This document shows positions 8,201 through 17,415 of a stretch of DNA of 42,809 nucleotides, piece after piece (position 1 is the stretch's first letter; the number at the start of each line of letters is the position of its first letter). The notes beneath the pieces were generated by a model. It was not told the DNA's origin and ran no database searches. It saw only the letters and a list, made by a program, of their open reading frames with translations. The stretch covers positions 1-42,809 of the forward strand of contig JAFMJI010000014.1 in assembly GCA_017853575.1 (NCBI GenBank), written 5' to 3'. The position numbers and the translations under genes are program-made. The DNA is from Chitinophagaceae bacterium. GTDB lineage: Bacteria; Bacteroidota; Bacteroidia; Chitinophagales; Chitinophagaceae.

Positions 8201-9679
8201 ATGAAATTTTTATTGGGAATTGATGTTGGTTCTTCATCTGTTAAGTGTGCGTTGATTTCGATTGATTCTGGTGAATGTGTTGCATCAGCCTATTCACCAT
8301 CATCTGAAATGCAAATACATGCGCCTGAAAAAGGATTTGCTGAACAGGATCCTGAAACCTGGTGGAAGGAGCTACGAAATGCAATGGCCATACTTGCAGA
8401 TGAATGTGATTTTAAAAAAAATGATATTGCCACCATCGGCATCTCTTATCAAATGCATGGATTGGTGATGGTTGATAAAGAAGGTCGTTCGCTCAGGCCT
8501 TCTATCATTTGGTGTGACAGCCGTGCAGTAGAAATTGGAGCCAACGCATTTCAACAAATGGGACAAAAACATTGTCTTGAACATTATTTGAATTCTCCAG
8601 GAAACCTTACTGCATCTAAATTAAAATGGGTCAAGGAACATCAGCCTGAAATATATGGCCGTATTCATAAAATCATGTTACCAGGAGATTATATCGCATA
8701 CAGACTCACTGGAGAAATGCGTACAACCATCTCTGGATTGTCTGAAGGGGTCATGTGGGATGCGCTGAATGAATCAATGGCATCTGATCTGCTGAAGTTT
8801 TATGATATTGATGAAAGATTGATTTGCAAAACGGTTGATCAATTTGGTGAGCAAGGGTATTTAACCGAAAAAGCTGCAAGTGATTTGGGATTGTCTCCAT
8901 CGATTCCTGTTTGCTATCGTGCGGGCGATCAGCCCAACAATGCATTTTCATTGAATGTGCTCAATCCTGGTGAAGTCGCTGCAACAGCAGGTACATCTGG
9001 AGTTGTTTATGGTGTGATCGATAAACCTTCATATGATCCTGCATCCCGCGTGAATACGTTTGTGCATGTCAATCACAACATAACACAAAAACGATACGGT
9101 GTTTTGTTATGTGTGAATGGAACGGGTATTCTCAACAGTTGGTTACAAAAAAATATGCTCAATCATCTCTCTTATCAAGAGATCAATGCATTGGCCTCTT
9201 CTATTTCCATTGGATCAGACGGATTGCTTTGTTATCCATTTGGGAATGGTTCTGAACGTGTTTTGGAAAATAAAAATCCAGGTGCACAGTTTAAAAATCT
9301 TCAGTTCAATCAGCATAAAAATGCTCATTTAGCAAGAGCTGCACAAGAAGGAATTGTTTTTTCACTGTATTACGGAATGGAAATCATGATGCAAATGGGA
9401 CTCTCATTGAATACAGTGCGAGCAGGGAAAGCCAACATGTTTTTAAGCAATTTGTTTGCGGAGGCTTTTTCAAATACCACAGGTGCAACAGTTGAACTCT
9501 TCAACACCGATGGAGCGCAAGGTGCAGCAAGAGCTGCTGGAATTGGCGCTGGAATTTTTAAGAATGAAAAAGAAGCCTTTGCTGGATTGAAAATTTTGCA
9601 AAAAATTGAACCGCAGAAATTATTGCAGAAACAATATGCGGACGCATATCAAAACTGGAAATCGAATCTTAGTTTTTAA
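8201..9679 (+). CDS. xylB: Xylulokinase (FGGY family)
   Basis: Xylulokinase phosphorylates D-xylulose to xylulose 5-phosphate, which enters the pentose phosphate pathway. The 492-residue protein has the FGGY N-terminal ATPase segment LLGIDVGSSSVKCAL, the xylulokinase-type SYQMHGLVMVD and IIWCDSRA motifs, and a second ATPase domain with GVVYGV and the DGAQGAARAAGIGAG loop. It is 4 bases after galM and upstream of xylA. The isomerase neighbour makes xylulose the most likely substrate among FGGY kinases. Confidence 0.93.
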   Translation: MKFLLGIDVGSSSVKCALISIDSGECVASAYSPSSEMQIHAPEKGFAEQDPETWWKELRNAMAILADECDFKKNDIATIGISYQMHGLVMVDKEGRSLRPSIIWCDSRAVEIGANAFQQMGQKHCLEHYLNSPGNLTASKLKWVKEHQPEIYGRIHKIMLPGDYIAYRLTGEMRTTISGLSEGVMWDALNESMASDLLKFYDIDERLICKTVDQFGEQGYLTEKAASDLGLSPSIPVCYRAGDQPNNAFSLNVLNPGEVAATAGTSGVVYGVIDKPSYDPASRVNTFVHVNHNITQKRYGVLLCVNGTGILNSWLQKNMLNHLSYQEINALASSISIGSDGLLCYPFGNGSERVLENKNPGAQFKNLQFNQHKNAHLARAAQEGIVFSLYYGMEIMMQMGLSLNTVRAGKANMFLSNLFAEAFSNTTGATVELFNTDGAQGAARAAGIGAGIFKNEKEAFAGLKILQKIEPQKLLQKQYADAYQNWKSNLSF

Positions 9680-9704
9680 CTATTTATTTATATTTACAAA
9701 TGCA

Positions 9705-9767
9705 GTTGACTGTTGACGGTTAACAGTTAACAGTCAACCCAAAACTCAAAACCCAAAACGCACAACA
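9705..9767. repeat. Composite heptamer array, family A then family E
   Basis: Nine consecutive 7-nt units in one register. Five are family A (9705-9739: GTTGAC, GTTAAC and GTCAAC types) and four are CAAAACN or CACAACA units (9740-9767). The array ends three bases before the xylA ATG, so it occupies the position where a ribosome binding site would be. Confidence 0.88.
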
Positions 9768-9770
9768 CAC

Positions 9771-11099
9771 ATGTCAATCACTCTCGGTAACAAAGAATTT
9801 TTCTCAGGCATCGGAAAAATAAAATACGAAGGTCCAAAATCAGACAATCCGCTTGCATACAAATGGTACAACGAGGATCATGTAATTGGTGGTAAAACCA
9901 TGAAGGAATACTTGAAGTTTGCCGTTGCCTATTGGCATAGCTTCTGCAACGTTGGAGCAGATCCATTTGGTCCGGGTACACATAAATTTCCTTGGGATGT
10001 TGCTGGCAATGCCATTGAAAGAGCAAAAGATAAAATGGATGCTGCGTTTGAATTCATTACAAAGTTGGGTATACCCTATTATTGTTTTCACGATGTTGAT
10101 TTGGTTGATGAGGGTGCTAATTTATCCGAGTACGAAAGCAATCTTGCTGCAATCGTAGATTATGCAAGCATGAAACAAAAGGCAAGTGGTGTCAAGCTAT
10201 TATGGGGTACTGCAAATGTTTTTTCCAATCCTAAATACATGAATGGAGCAAGCACCAATCCAGATTTTTTGGTGTTAACGCATGCAGCTACCCAAGTAAA
10301 AAATGCCTTAGATGCTACCATCAAATTGGGTGGTGAGAATTATGTGTTCTGGGGTGGACGAGAAGGGTATATGACTTTGCTGAACACAAATATGAAAAGA
10401 GAGCAAGAACATTTGGCAAGGTTCTTACATACAGCAAAAGATTATGCAAGAAATAATGGATTCAAGGGAACATTCTTCATAGAACCTAAACCATGTGAAC
10501 CAACCAAACACCAATATGATTATGACGCAGCAACAGTGATTGGATTTTTACGTCAACATGGATTGGATAAAGATTTTAAATTGAATGTTGAAGTGAATCA
10601 TGCAACGCTTGCCGGACATACATTTCAACATGAATTGCAAGTGGCAGCAGATGCTGGAATGCTCGGAAGTATTGATGCCAACAGGGGGGATGCTCAAAAC
10701 GGATGGGACACCGATCAATTCCCGATGAACCTGAATGATTTGGTGGAATCCATGTTGGTGATTTTGGAAGCAGGTGGATTTGCAGGTGGCGGTGTAAATT
10801 TTGATGCAAAAATTAGACGCAATTCAACGGATGCCGATGATTTGTTTCTCGCACATATTGGGGGGATGGACAGTTTCGCTCGTGCATTGATCGTTGCTGA
10901 TAATATCATGAAACAGTCTCCTTACAAGGGATTCAGAAAAAACCGATACGCTTCATTTGATAGTGGAGATGGAAGGAAGTTCGAAGATGGAAAATTGAGT
11001 TTGGAAGAACTCAGAGAAATTGCATTCAAAAACGGAGCGCCCATACCAATCAGCGGAAAGCAAGAATGGCTGGAAAACATCATCAATCAGTACATTTAA
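9771..11099 (+). CDS. xylA: Xylose isomerase
   Basis: Xylose isomerase converts D-xylose to D-xylulose using two divalent metals. The 442-residue class II enzyme shows the catalytic His in [20 protein letters not shown], the metal-ligand segments [15 protein letters not shown] and [16 protein letters not shown], and GSIDANRGD. It follows xylB after a 91-base gap filled by a heptamer array. No Shine-Dalgarno-like sequence precedes the ATG because the array runs to within 3 bases, so initiation is probably SD-independent, as is usual in Bacteroidota. A hairpin follows the gene. Confidence 0.96.
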   Translation: MSITLGNKEFFSGIGKIKYEGPKSDNPLAYKWYNEDHVIGGKTMKEYLKFAVAYWHSFCNVGADPFGPGTHKFPWDVAGNAIERAKDKMDAAFEFITKLGIPYYCFHDVDLVDEGANLSEYESNLAAIVDYASMKQKASGVKLLWGTANVFSNPKYMNGASTNPDFLVLTHAATQVKNALDATIKLGGENYVFWGGREGYMTLLNTNMKREQEHLARFLHTAKDYARNNGFKGTFFIEPKPCEPTKHQYDYDAATVIGFLRQHGLDKDFKLNVEVNHATLAGHTFQHELQVAADAGMLGSIDANRGDAQNGWDTDQFPMNLNDLVESMLVILEAGGFAGGGVNFDAKIRRNSTDADDLFLAHIGGMDSFARALIVADNIMKQSPYKGFRKNRYASFDSGDGRKFEDGKLSLEELREIAFKNGAPIPISGKQEWLENIINQYI

Positions 11100-11125
11100 T
11101 TTCACATCTTAGTATTACTTATTTT

Positions 11126-11175
11126 AATCCTTAAGTAATTGATTTTCAATTATTTGAGGATTAATTTTATTTTTA
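11126..11175 (+). terminator. Likely terminator after xylA
   Basis: A 17-bp stem (11126-11142 with 11146-11162, including two G-U pairs) has a 3-nt loop and is followed by a T-rich tract. It sits 26 bases after the xylA stop and about 115 bases before susC. It could end the xyl transcript or act as an attenuator before the SusC/SusD genes. The stem is AT-rich, so efficiency is uncertain. Confidence 0.55.
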
Positions 11176-11227
11176 TCCCATAAAGCATTGATTTTCTGCG
11201 TTAACCATGTTTTAACATATGCCTTTT

Positions 11228-11261
11228 TTTGTTTAACTTCACGGGGTAAAATTTATTATTG
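11228..11261 (+). promoter_or_regulatory. Possible susC promoter
   Basis: TTTG at 11228-11231 and TATTATTG at 11254-11261 resemble the Bacteroidota TTTG / TAnnTTTG pair, but the spacing of 22 is longer than the usual 19-21 and the second box has one mismatch. Confidence 0.3.
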
Positions 11262-11276
11262 ATAAAACAAACGCAA

Positions 11277-14200
11277 ATGAAGAAAATTCTATTTTCCCTC
11301 ATCTTGGCTGTTTTGTGTGCTGCAATTGTAGACGCTCAGGTTCGTCAAGTAACTGGTTCAGTGAAAGATGAAAAGGGTGCTGCAGTTCCTCTTGCAACAA
11401 TCAAGATCAAAGGTTCGCAAACATCTGTATTGGCAGATGACAACGGAAACTTCAAAATCAGTGCTGCTGCAAATGCAACGCTGCAGATTACTGCTACTGG
11501 CTTTGCGCCAATAGAAGTAGTTGCAAGTTCAACCAGTTTGTCAATTTCTCTCAAACAACAAATTGAAGAAATTGATAATATCGTTGTAACTGCTCAGGGC
11601 ATCCGCAAGAAGTCAAAAGAAATTGGTTATTCTTATGCAAAAGTTTCTACTGAGGAATTGATGGTAGGACGTGCACCAAGATTGACACAAGCCCTTGCTG
11701 GTAAGGTTTCTGGTTTGGCTATCTATACTGTAAACAACAGTGTGGATCCTGCAGTTAAAGTAATTCTTCGCGGTTATCGTTCACTTACTGGTAACAACGA
11801 AGCATTGGTGGTTATCGATGGTATGCAAACAACATCTACAGTTCTTGCTACTATTAATCCAAATGATGTTGAAACCGTAACCATCTTGAAAGGTGGTCAG
11901 GCTGCTACATTGTATGGTTCCGCTGGTGTAAACGGTGCATTGGTTATTACTACAAAGCAAGGTGCCAAGGGTAAGATCAAAACAACCTATTCTCATGCTA
12001 CCAACTATGAAGAAATCAACTTCATGCCTAAATTTCAAAACAAATATGGTTCTGGATCTCAGTACTATGAATACAACTATGGAGATCCTCTTTATAGCAA
12101 CGACTACAAAGTTCGTATGAAGGCAAACTGGCGTTCTTATGAGAACCAACAGTATGGTGATCCATATGATGGAAGTCTCAGGATCGCAGGTCGTGTATTG
12201 GAAGATGGAAGCAAGTTGGTTATTCCATATGCTGACGTTCCAAACGTACGTAGAGATACATATGATAGAGGTATTTCAAGCAACAACCAGGTAAGTTTCT
12301 CTGGTGGTGATGACAATGGCACTTATTATCTCTCTGTTGAAAATCAGAAAATCAATGGTATCGTTCCTGGCGACTGGAGTGATAGAACAGGTGTTCGTGC
12401 TAATGCAACAAAGAAATTTGGTAAGCTTTCAACTGGCTACAATGTTTCTTACAACCAAATTGCATACGACAGAACATCAGCTGATTTCCAGAATGACGTT
12501 ATCAATACTGCATCTTGGGTTGATTTGAAAAATATGAGGAATTGGAGAACAGATCCATTTGCAAATCCGAATGGATATTATAATGACTATTATAACAACC
12601 CATTCTTTAATAAAGACATCAGTCGTTCACGTTATAAGGATGCAAACCTTCAAGGTAATTTTGATCTTGAATACAAACTCACTCCTTGGATGAGCTTGTA
12701 CAACCGCTTAGGTATCATGAACAACTCCAGAACTGGTAAAAATACAACTGAGAAGTTCACGTATTCTGACTGGGCTAAGAACAGCGCTTATATTCCAGAT
12801 CCTTGGACATCTTATGATGACTATCCTGGTATCTACCGCGCTATTTCAAACGTACTTGGATCTGTAAACGACTTCAGTTCAACAGAGAATGTGTTGAACA
12901 ATGAATTCCAGGCTAGAATCAACAAAGATCTCGGTGTTGTTCAAAATAAATTGACGTTGGGTTACAGCGTTTACCAGCGATATACCAAGTCTATATCTGT
13001 TGCATCAAGCTCTATCGTTGTGCCTGATGTATATAATATTTCAAACAGACAAGGTATTCTCTCTGGTTCAGAGTCTAACACTACTGAAAGAAAGTATGGT
13101 ATATATGGAGACTATAACGTGAGCCTTAAGAATATGGATTGGTTGAGTTTGAACTTGACTGGTCGTTATGATGCGACTTCAAGATTCTATAAGCCTACAC
13201 GCGCCACCAACCAATACTCCTACCTCTACTATGGAGCAGCATTGTCAGCAATCTTGACTGATGCTATTCCACAATTGAAGAGCAATGTATTGAGCTATGC
13301 AAAACTCCGTGCTTCTTATAACAAGAATGGTAACGATAACATTCCTTTGTATGGTTTGGATCTTTCATATGCAAACGGTGCGAACTTCCCTTATGGTTCA
13401 AACGTTGGTTTGACTGTAGGAAATACATTGCCTGATGCAAACCTGAAACCAGAGTTTGTAACAGCAATTGAAGCAGGTGGTGAATTTGCTTTCTTGGATA
13501 ACCGTATCAACCTTGATCTTTCTTGGTACAAACAAAATTCAATAGGTCAGGTATTAACCGTTAAAATTCCAAATACAACAGGTTTCTCTAACTTGTTGAT
13601 CAACGTTGGTGAAGTAAGTAACTGGGGTTATGAAGGTGATTTGAAAATTCAAGCTGTTCGCAGCAAGAATTTCAAATTTGATGTGAACATGAGGTATTCT
13701 TACAACGACAATAAAGTAATCAACTTGTATCCTGGAATTACTGAATTCCAATACGGTGGATACTCTTATGCAAACACCAACGTAATTTTAGGACAGCGTT
13801 TCCCTCAATTAAAGACCAACGGTTACTACTATGCAACTGATGGCTCTGGCATGAGACGTGTAAATGCAACAACTGGTTATCCAGTTCAGAATCCAACTTT
13901 AACTCCACGTGGTAGCACCCTTGCTCGTCACATGGCAGGATTTGGATCATCACTTACATATAAAGATTTGCGTTTCACTTTCAACTTCGAATACCGTGGT
14001 GGTGGTGTGATGTATGCTGATCTTGGACGTCAGATGACCTTTACTGGTTCTGGTAAGTGGACAGAAAACAGAGATCCTCAGATTTTCCCTAATTCATATT
14101 ATTTGGATGCAAGCGGCAAAGAAGTTCCAAACACAACCGTACAGGTGCGTGAACCTGAGTATGCTTTGTGGGTAAACAACTACCGTTTGATTTCTGAGAA

Positions 14201-14468
14201 CTTCGTTTGTCCAAATTGGTTCATCAAATTGAGAGATGTAAACCTTAGCTACGATTTACCAGCTTCTATCATTAAGAAGACTAAATTCTTCAGCAATGTT
14301 TCCATTGCAGCGTTTGGTAGAAACTTGTTCACCATCGTAGACAAGGCTAACTTCTATACTGACCCTGAATTCAGTTACACTTCAGGTAATGGAATAGGTA
14401 TCAGCAATACTGGTCAAACTCCTCCTGTTCGTCAGTATGGAATCAACCTCAATTTTGTTCTTCAATAA
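11277..14468 (+). CDS. SusC/RagA-family TonB-linked outer membrane transporter
   Basis: A TonB-dependent beta-barrel that imports sugar oligomers or other ligands across the outer membrane with its SusD partner. I chose the ATG at 11277 (1063 residues) because the longer frame opens with a TTG. Order: signal peptide (about 1-21, ending VDAQ), carboxypeptidase-regulatory-like domain (VTGSVKDEKGAAVPLATIKI), plug domain with ILRGYRSLTGNNEALVVIDG and the SusC motif GSAGVNGALVITTK, then the barrel ending with aromatic-rich strands (last residues NLNFVLQ). The gene lies directly upstream of susD and downstream of xylose and galactose genes, so pentose- or galactose-containing glycans are plausible ligands. 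That is inference. Confidence 0.95.
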   Translation: MKKILFSLILAVLCAAIVDAQVRQVTGSVKDEKGAAVPLATIKIKGSQTSVLADDNGNFKISAAANATLQITATGFAPIEVVASSTSLSISLKQQIEEIDNIVVTAQGIRKKSKEIGYSYAKVSTEELMVGRAPRLTQALAGKVSGLAIYTVNNSVDPAVKVILRGYRSLTGNNEALVVIDGMQTTSTVLATINPNDVETVTILKGGQAATLYGSAGVNGALVITTKQGAKGKIKTTYSHATNYEEINFMPKFQNKYGSGSQYYEYNYGDPLYSNDYKVRMKANWRSYENQQYGDPYDGSLRIAGRVLEDGSKLVIPYADVPNVRRDTYDRGISSNNQVSFSGGDDNGTYYLSVENQKINGIVPGDWSDRTGVRANATKKFGKLSTGYNVSYNQIAYDRTSADFQNDVINTASWVDLKNMRNWRTDPFANPNGYYNDYYNNPFFNKDISRSRYKDANLQGNFDLEYKLTPWMSLYNRLGIMNNSRTGKNTTEKFTYSDWAKNSAYIPDPWTSYDDYPGIYRAISNVLGSVNDFSSTENVLNNEFQARINKDLGVVQNKLTLGYSVYQRYTKSISVASSSIVVPDVYNISNRQGILSGSESNTTERKYGIYGDYNVSLKNMDWLSLNLTGRYDATSRFYKPTRATNQYSYLYYGAALSAILTDAIPQLKSNVLSYAKLRASYNKNGNDNIPLYGLDLSYANGANFPYGSNVGLTVGNTLPDANLKPEFVTAIEAGGEFAFLDNRINLDLSWYKQNSIGQVLTVKIPNTTGFSNLLINVGEVSNWGYEGDLKIQAVRSKNFKFDVNMRYSYNDNKVINLYPGITEFQYGGYSYANTNVILGQRFPQLKTNGYYYATDGSGMRRVNATTGYPVQNPTLTPRGSTLARHMAGFGSSLTYKDLRFTFNFEYRGGGVMYADLGRQMTFTGSGKWTENRDPQIFPNSYYLDASGKEVPNTTVQVREPEYALWVNNYRLISENFVCPNWFIKLRDVNLSYDLPASIIKKTKFFSNVSIAAFGRNLFTIVDKANFYTDPEFSYTSGNGIGISNTGQTPPVRQYGINLNFVLQ

Positions 14469-14492
14469 CCAAAACACTTAAAAACATAAGAT

Positions 14493-16025
14493 ATGAAAAT
14501 GAAACATATATATATCGCGATGTTTTCGGTCCTTGTGGGAACAACAGGGTGTAAAAAGGAATTCTTGAATGTGAATACCAACCCGAATTCACTTCCCTCA
14601 GCTACTCCTGGTTACGTGTTGGCAAATGCCTTGAACGTATCAGCTGCTAGTATGGTTGGACCGAATGAACTGGGTAGTTTTTGGGGTGGTCAGTGGACGC
14701 AGTCCAATGGCTATATCCTGGCTACAACTATTTTCCAGTATAATTTTACAAACAATGACTTTAACTATTGGGATGGTACGTATGACAATCTGTACGACTA
14801 CCAATATATCATCGACAATGCAAAAGACGCTGGTCAGGATTTTGCAAGAGGTCCTGCTAAAATCATGCAGGCGTTCAACTTCCAAAAGTTGGTTGACCTC
14901 TATGGTAACATTCCTTACAGTGAGGCATTGAAGGGAGTAAGTAAATTGGCTCCCAAGTTCGATGATCAAAAAGCTGTATATGAAAGCTTGATTACTTTGT
15001 TGGATGATGGTATAAAAGATGTAAAGGCAAATGCTATTCCAAGTGCATTTTCTGCATCAGACATCATCTTCAAAGGGAATGGTACCAACTGGGTAAAATT
15101 TGCCAATTCATTGAAATTGCGCATTCTTATGCGTCAATCACGTGTATCGGGCAGAGACAGCTATATCACTACTGAATTGAATAAAATCATTTCCGAAGGA
15201 TCTGGTTTCATCACGGGTGTTGATGTAGGCGCAAACCCTGGTTATACTGCTGCTGCAGGCCAGATCAATCCATTCTATGATAGCTATGGTTACAGTGAAA
15301 CTGGTGCTCGCCGCGCTAATAACAACTGGCCTAGAATCACTGATTTTGTAATTTCTACATTGAAAGCTACAGGTGATACCGTGAGAATGAAGAGAATTGC
15401 ATATGCAATTGGAAATGAGGATGGAGCAAATCCTGGAGTGAGCTTGAAGGCGGAAGTTAATACCAATTATGTTGGAGTTAAATTCGGCGCAAACTCTGGT
15501 TACCTTCCTGGTAACTCTTCAGCACCTGGTCCATCAGTGCTTACAAAGGGGCAATTCAGTAAACCTTACATCATCATGACTGCTGCTGAAATCCAATTCA
15601 ACCTAGCTGAAGCAAAACAGAGATATGGGGCTTCGGTAAACTTGACTGGTACAGCTAAATCATATTATGATGAAGGAATCAAACAATCTTATCGCATTCT
15701 CGGTGCATCTTCAGCAGATGTATCAAGACTTACTACCAGCGGTGTTGATAATGTTGATTTCGATGCTTCTACCAACAAGTTGAACGCAATCGCTTACCAA
15801 AAATGGCTTTGCTTCATCAATTTCAATGGTTTGGAAGCATGGTCTGAATATCGTAAAAGCGGTATTCCTGCAACTCCACAATCCATCAACTATGTGGGTG
15901 GTGCAAGCATTAGACCTCTGAGATTGTATTATCCTGGAACTGAACTTGGTTCTAATGGAGACAACGTGAAAGCACAAGGAACAATCGATCCTTTGGCTAC
16001 TCGTATCTTCTGGGATATTGATTAA
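14493..16025 (+). CDS. SusD/RagB-family surface lipoprotein
   Basis: The substrate-binding lid lipoprotein partner of the SusC transporter. The 510-residue protein starts with a lipoprotein signal whose Cys20 follows LVGTTG. The segment KKEFLNVNTNPNSLPSATPG is typical of the SusD-like_2 group (PF12771), which differs from the starch-binding SusD type. TPR-like helices follow, including FQKLVDLYGNIPYSEAL and EIQFNLAEAKQRYG. It is 24 bases after susC and ends before a strong terminator, so the two form one transcription unit. No glycoside hydrolase lies nearby, so the ligand remains unknown. Confidence 0.92.
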   Translation: MKMKHIYIAMFSVLVGTTGCKKEFLNVNTNPNSLPSATPGYVLANALNVSAASMVGPNELGSFWGGQWTQSNGYILATTIFQYNFTNNDFNYWDGTYDNLYDYQYIIDNAKDAGQDFARGPAKIMQAFNFQKLVDLYGNIPYSEALKGVSKLAPKFDDQKAVYESLITLLDDGIKDVKANAIPSAFSASDIIFKGNGTNWVKFANSLKLRILMRQSRVSGRDSYITTELNKIISEGSGFITGVDVGANPGYTAAAGQINPFYDSYGYSETGARRANNNWPRITDFVISTLKATGDTVRMKRIAYAIGNEDGANPGVSLKAEVNTNYVGVKFGANSGYLPGNSSAPGPSVLTKGQFSKPYIIMTAAEIQFNLAEAKQRYGASVNLTGTAKSYYDEGIKQSYRILGASSADVSRLTTSGVDNVDFDASTNKLNAIAYQKWLCFINFNGLEAWSEYRKSGIPATPQSINYVGGASIRPLRLYYPGTELGSNGDNVKAQGTIDPLATRIFWDID

Positions 16026-16043
16026 TGAGTAAAACACTCCAAA

Positions 16044-16077
16044 TAAAAAAAGGCTCTGCATTTGCAGAGCCTTTTTT
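16044..16077. terminator. Bidirectional rho-independent terminator
   Basis: A stem GGCTCTGC / GCAGAGCC with a 4-nt loop is flanked by an A run on the left and a T run on the right, so it can act on both strands. It separates the convergent susD gene and the oxidoreductase gene on the minus strand. Confidence 0.92.
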
Positions 16078-16091
16078 GTTTCTATTATGTT

Positions 16092-17144
16092 TTAGAGAAG
16101 TCCGCTTACTTGAAGAGTTTTTTTCTTTTCTGAACTCTCAAAAGCAAGCTCTATTAGTTTAATGACATTGTAACCATCCATTGGTGTTTCTTTCAAAGGT
16201 TGATTATTAGTTATCGATTGAAAAAGATTTTCATAGTAATATCCAAAGCTCCCTTTTAAAGATGGGTAAATCTCTCTAATGATTTTACCATCTATTTCTG
16301 TATGAATCAATCCAAAATATGTAGATTCTTCCTTGCCCCAATCTGGTCCTGTTGGAACAACACCTGCTTTTAATAAATCTTCTTGTGGGTCCTCGCCATG
16401 TTTTATAAATGATCCTTTGGTGCCATGGATCATATATCGGGGCCCCATTTCTCTCACCAGCATGCTTGAATGCAAGGTTACTATCAGGCCATCATATTCG
16501 AGTTTGACATCAAAGAAGTCGTCTACTTTGGAATATGATTTCATCTTTCGAATATCTGCTGTGATATATGTTGGTTTACCAAACAACACCAAAGCCTGGT
16601 CAATTAAATGTGGGCCCAAATCATAAAAGACACCACTGCCAGGCAATTCATGCTCTCTCCATAATCCATAGGTCCGGGGATCTGGTCTATATCGATCATA
16701 ATGTGCAAAGAATTCTCTTGGTTCTCCAAGCAAACCATCAGCAATGATTTTTTTCATGGTCAAAAAATCTGCCACATATCTTCTGTTGTGAAACACAGAA
16801 CAGATTTTTCTTGTTTTCTTAGATAGCTCAATTAGTTCATAAGCCTCTGTAGATGTATTGGTAAAGGGCTTTTCAACAACTACGTGTTTTCCCGCTTCCA
16901 GTGCGGCTTTGGCATAGGGGAAATGAGTGGTGTTAGGACTGGTAATGACCACCAATTCGATAGAAGTGTCTTGCAGCACTTCTTCAATCGTTTTGGCAAC
17001 TTTTACTGAAGGAAATTTTTCTTTACAAGTCTCCCCATTTCTTTCCAATATCATATCCAACGAATATTCTCCATGCGTGGTGATAAATGGGATATGGAAT
17101 GTTTTGGATGAAACGCCGTAGCTGATAACTGCTGTTGAGATCAT
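16092..17144 (-). CDS. Gfo/Idh/MocA-family oxidoreductase
   Basis: A 350-residue NAD(P)-dependent oxidoreductase of the Gfo/Idh/MocA family, usually acting on sugars, inositols or related polyols. The N-terminal Rossmann part includes VVITSPNTTHFPYAKAALEAG and the family motif HVVVEKPFTNT, whose Lys is catalytic. The C-terminal part has GSGVFYDLGPHLIDQALVLFG, with the His of the active site. The glycine-rich loop at the N-terminus reads SYGVSSKTFHIPFI, a YdgJ-like variant. The substrate cannot be told. It is separated from susD by the terminator and is divergent from dapD. Confidence 0.88.
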   Translation of the reverse strand: MISTAVISYGVSSKTFHIPFITTHGEYSLDMILERNGETCKEKFPSVKVAKTIEEVLQDTSIELVVITSPNTTHFPYAKAALEAGKHVVVEKPFTNTSTEAYELIELSKKTRKICSVFHNRRYVADFLTMKKIIADGLLGEPREFFAHYDRYRPDPRTYGLWREHELPGSGVFYDLGPHLIDQALVLFGKPTYITADIRKMKSYSKVDDFFDVKLEYDGLIVTLHSSMLVREMGPRYMIHGTKGSFIKHGEDPQEDLLKAGVVPTGPDWGKEESTYFGLIHTEIDGKIIREIYPSLKGSFGYYYENLFQSITNNQPLKETPMDGYNVIKLIELAFESSEKKKTLQVSGLL

Positions 17145-17152
17145 TTTAAAAA

Positions 17153-17385
17153 GTTCTAAGTTGTAGGTTATAAGTTCTAAGTTGTAATTGTTGTAATGGT
17201 TGTAATGGTTATCGGGTTGTCATTGATGTCAGCCTGTTGTCAGTTCTTTGTCGGTTCGTTGTCGGTTTTTTTCAGCGTATTATAGTTACAATTTAACAAT
17301 TATAACAACTACAACAACTATAACAATTACAACAATGACAACCCGACAACCATTACTACTTACAACCTACAACTTACAACTATGT
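17153..17385. repeat. Large composite repeat, family B heptamers plus 9-nt units
   Basis: Between the oxidoreductase and dapD start codons, 17153-17187 holds five family B heptamers (GTTCTAA, GTTGTAG, GTTATAA). These are followed by 9-nt units of the type TGGTTGTAA, then an 11-nt periodic stretch around 17235-17270. The right half holds complementary units. Bases 17203-17225 and 17333-17355 are inverted copies with one mismatch. No gene is seen in this stretch; the open frame that runs through it into dapD is repeat-derived. Confidence 0.85.
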
Positions 17386-17392
17386 ATTTCAT

Positions 17393-17400
17393 TATCTTCG
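17393..17400 (+). promoter_or_regulatory. Putative dapD promoter -7 box
   Basis: TATCTTCG lies 16 bases before the dapD ATG and matches the Bacteroidota TAnnTTTG box at all but one fixed position. The -33 region falls in repeat sequence and shows no clear TTTG. The identical box precedes cca. Confidence 0.45.
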
Positions 17401-17415
17401 CAAAAATTTTCAAAC

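Noticed and set aside
17248-17415. N-terminal extension of DapD by 56 residues
   Set aside because: The extension is a Thr-rich translation of the repeat block; the ATG at 17416 matches the family start and has a promoter-like box just upstream.
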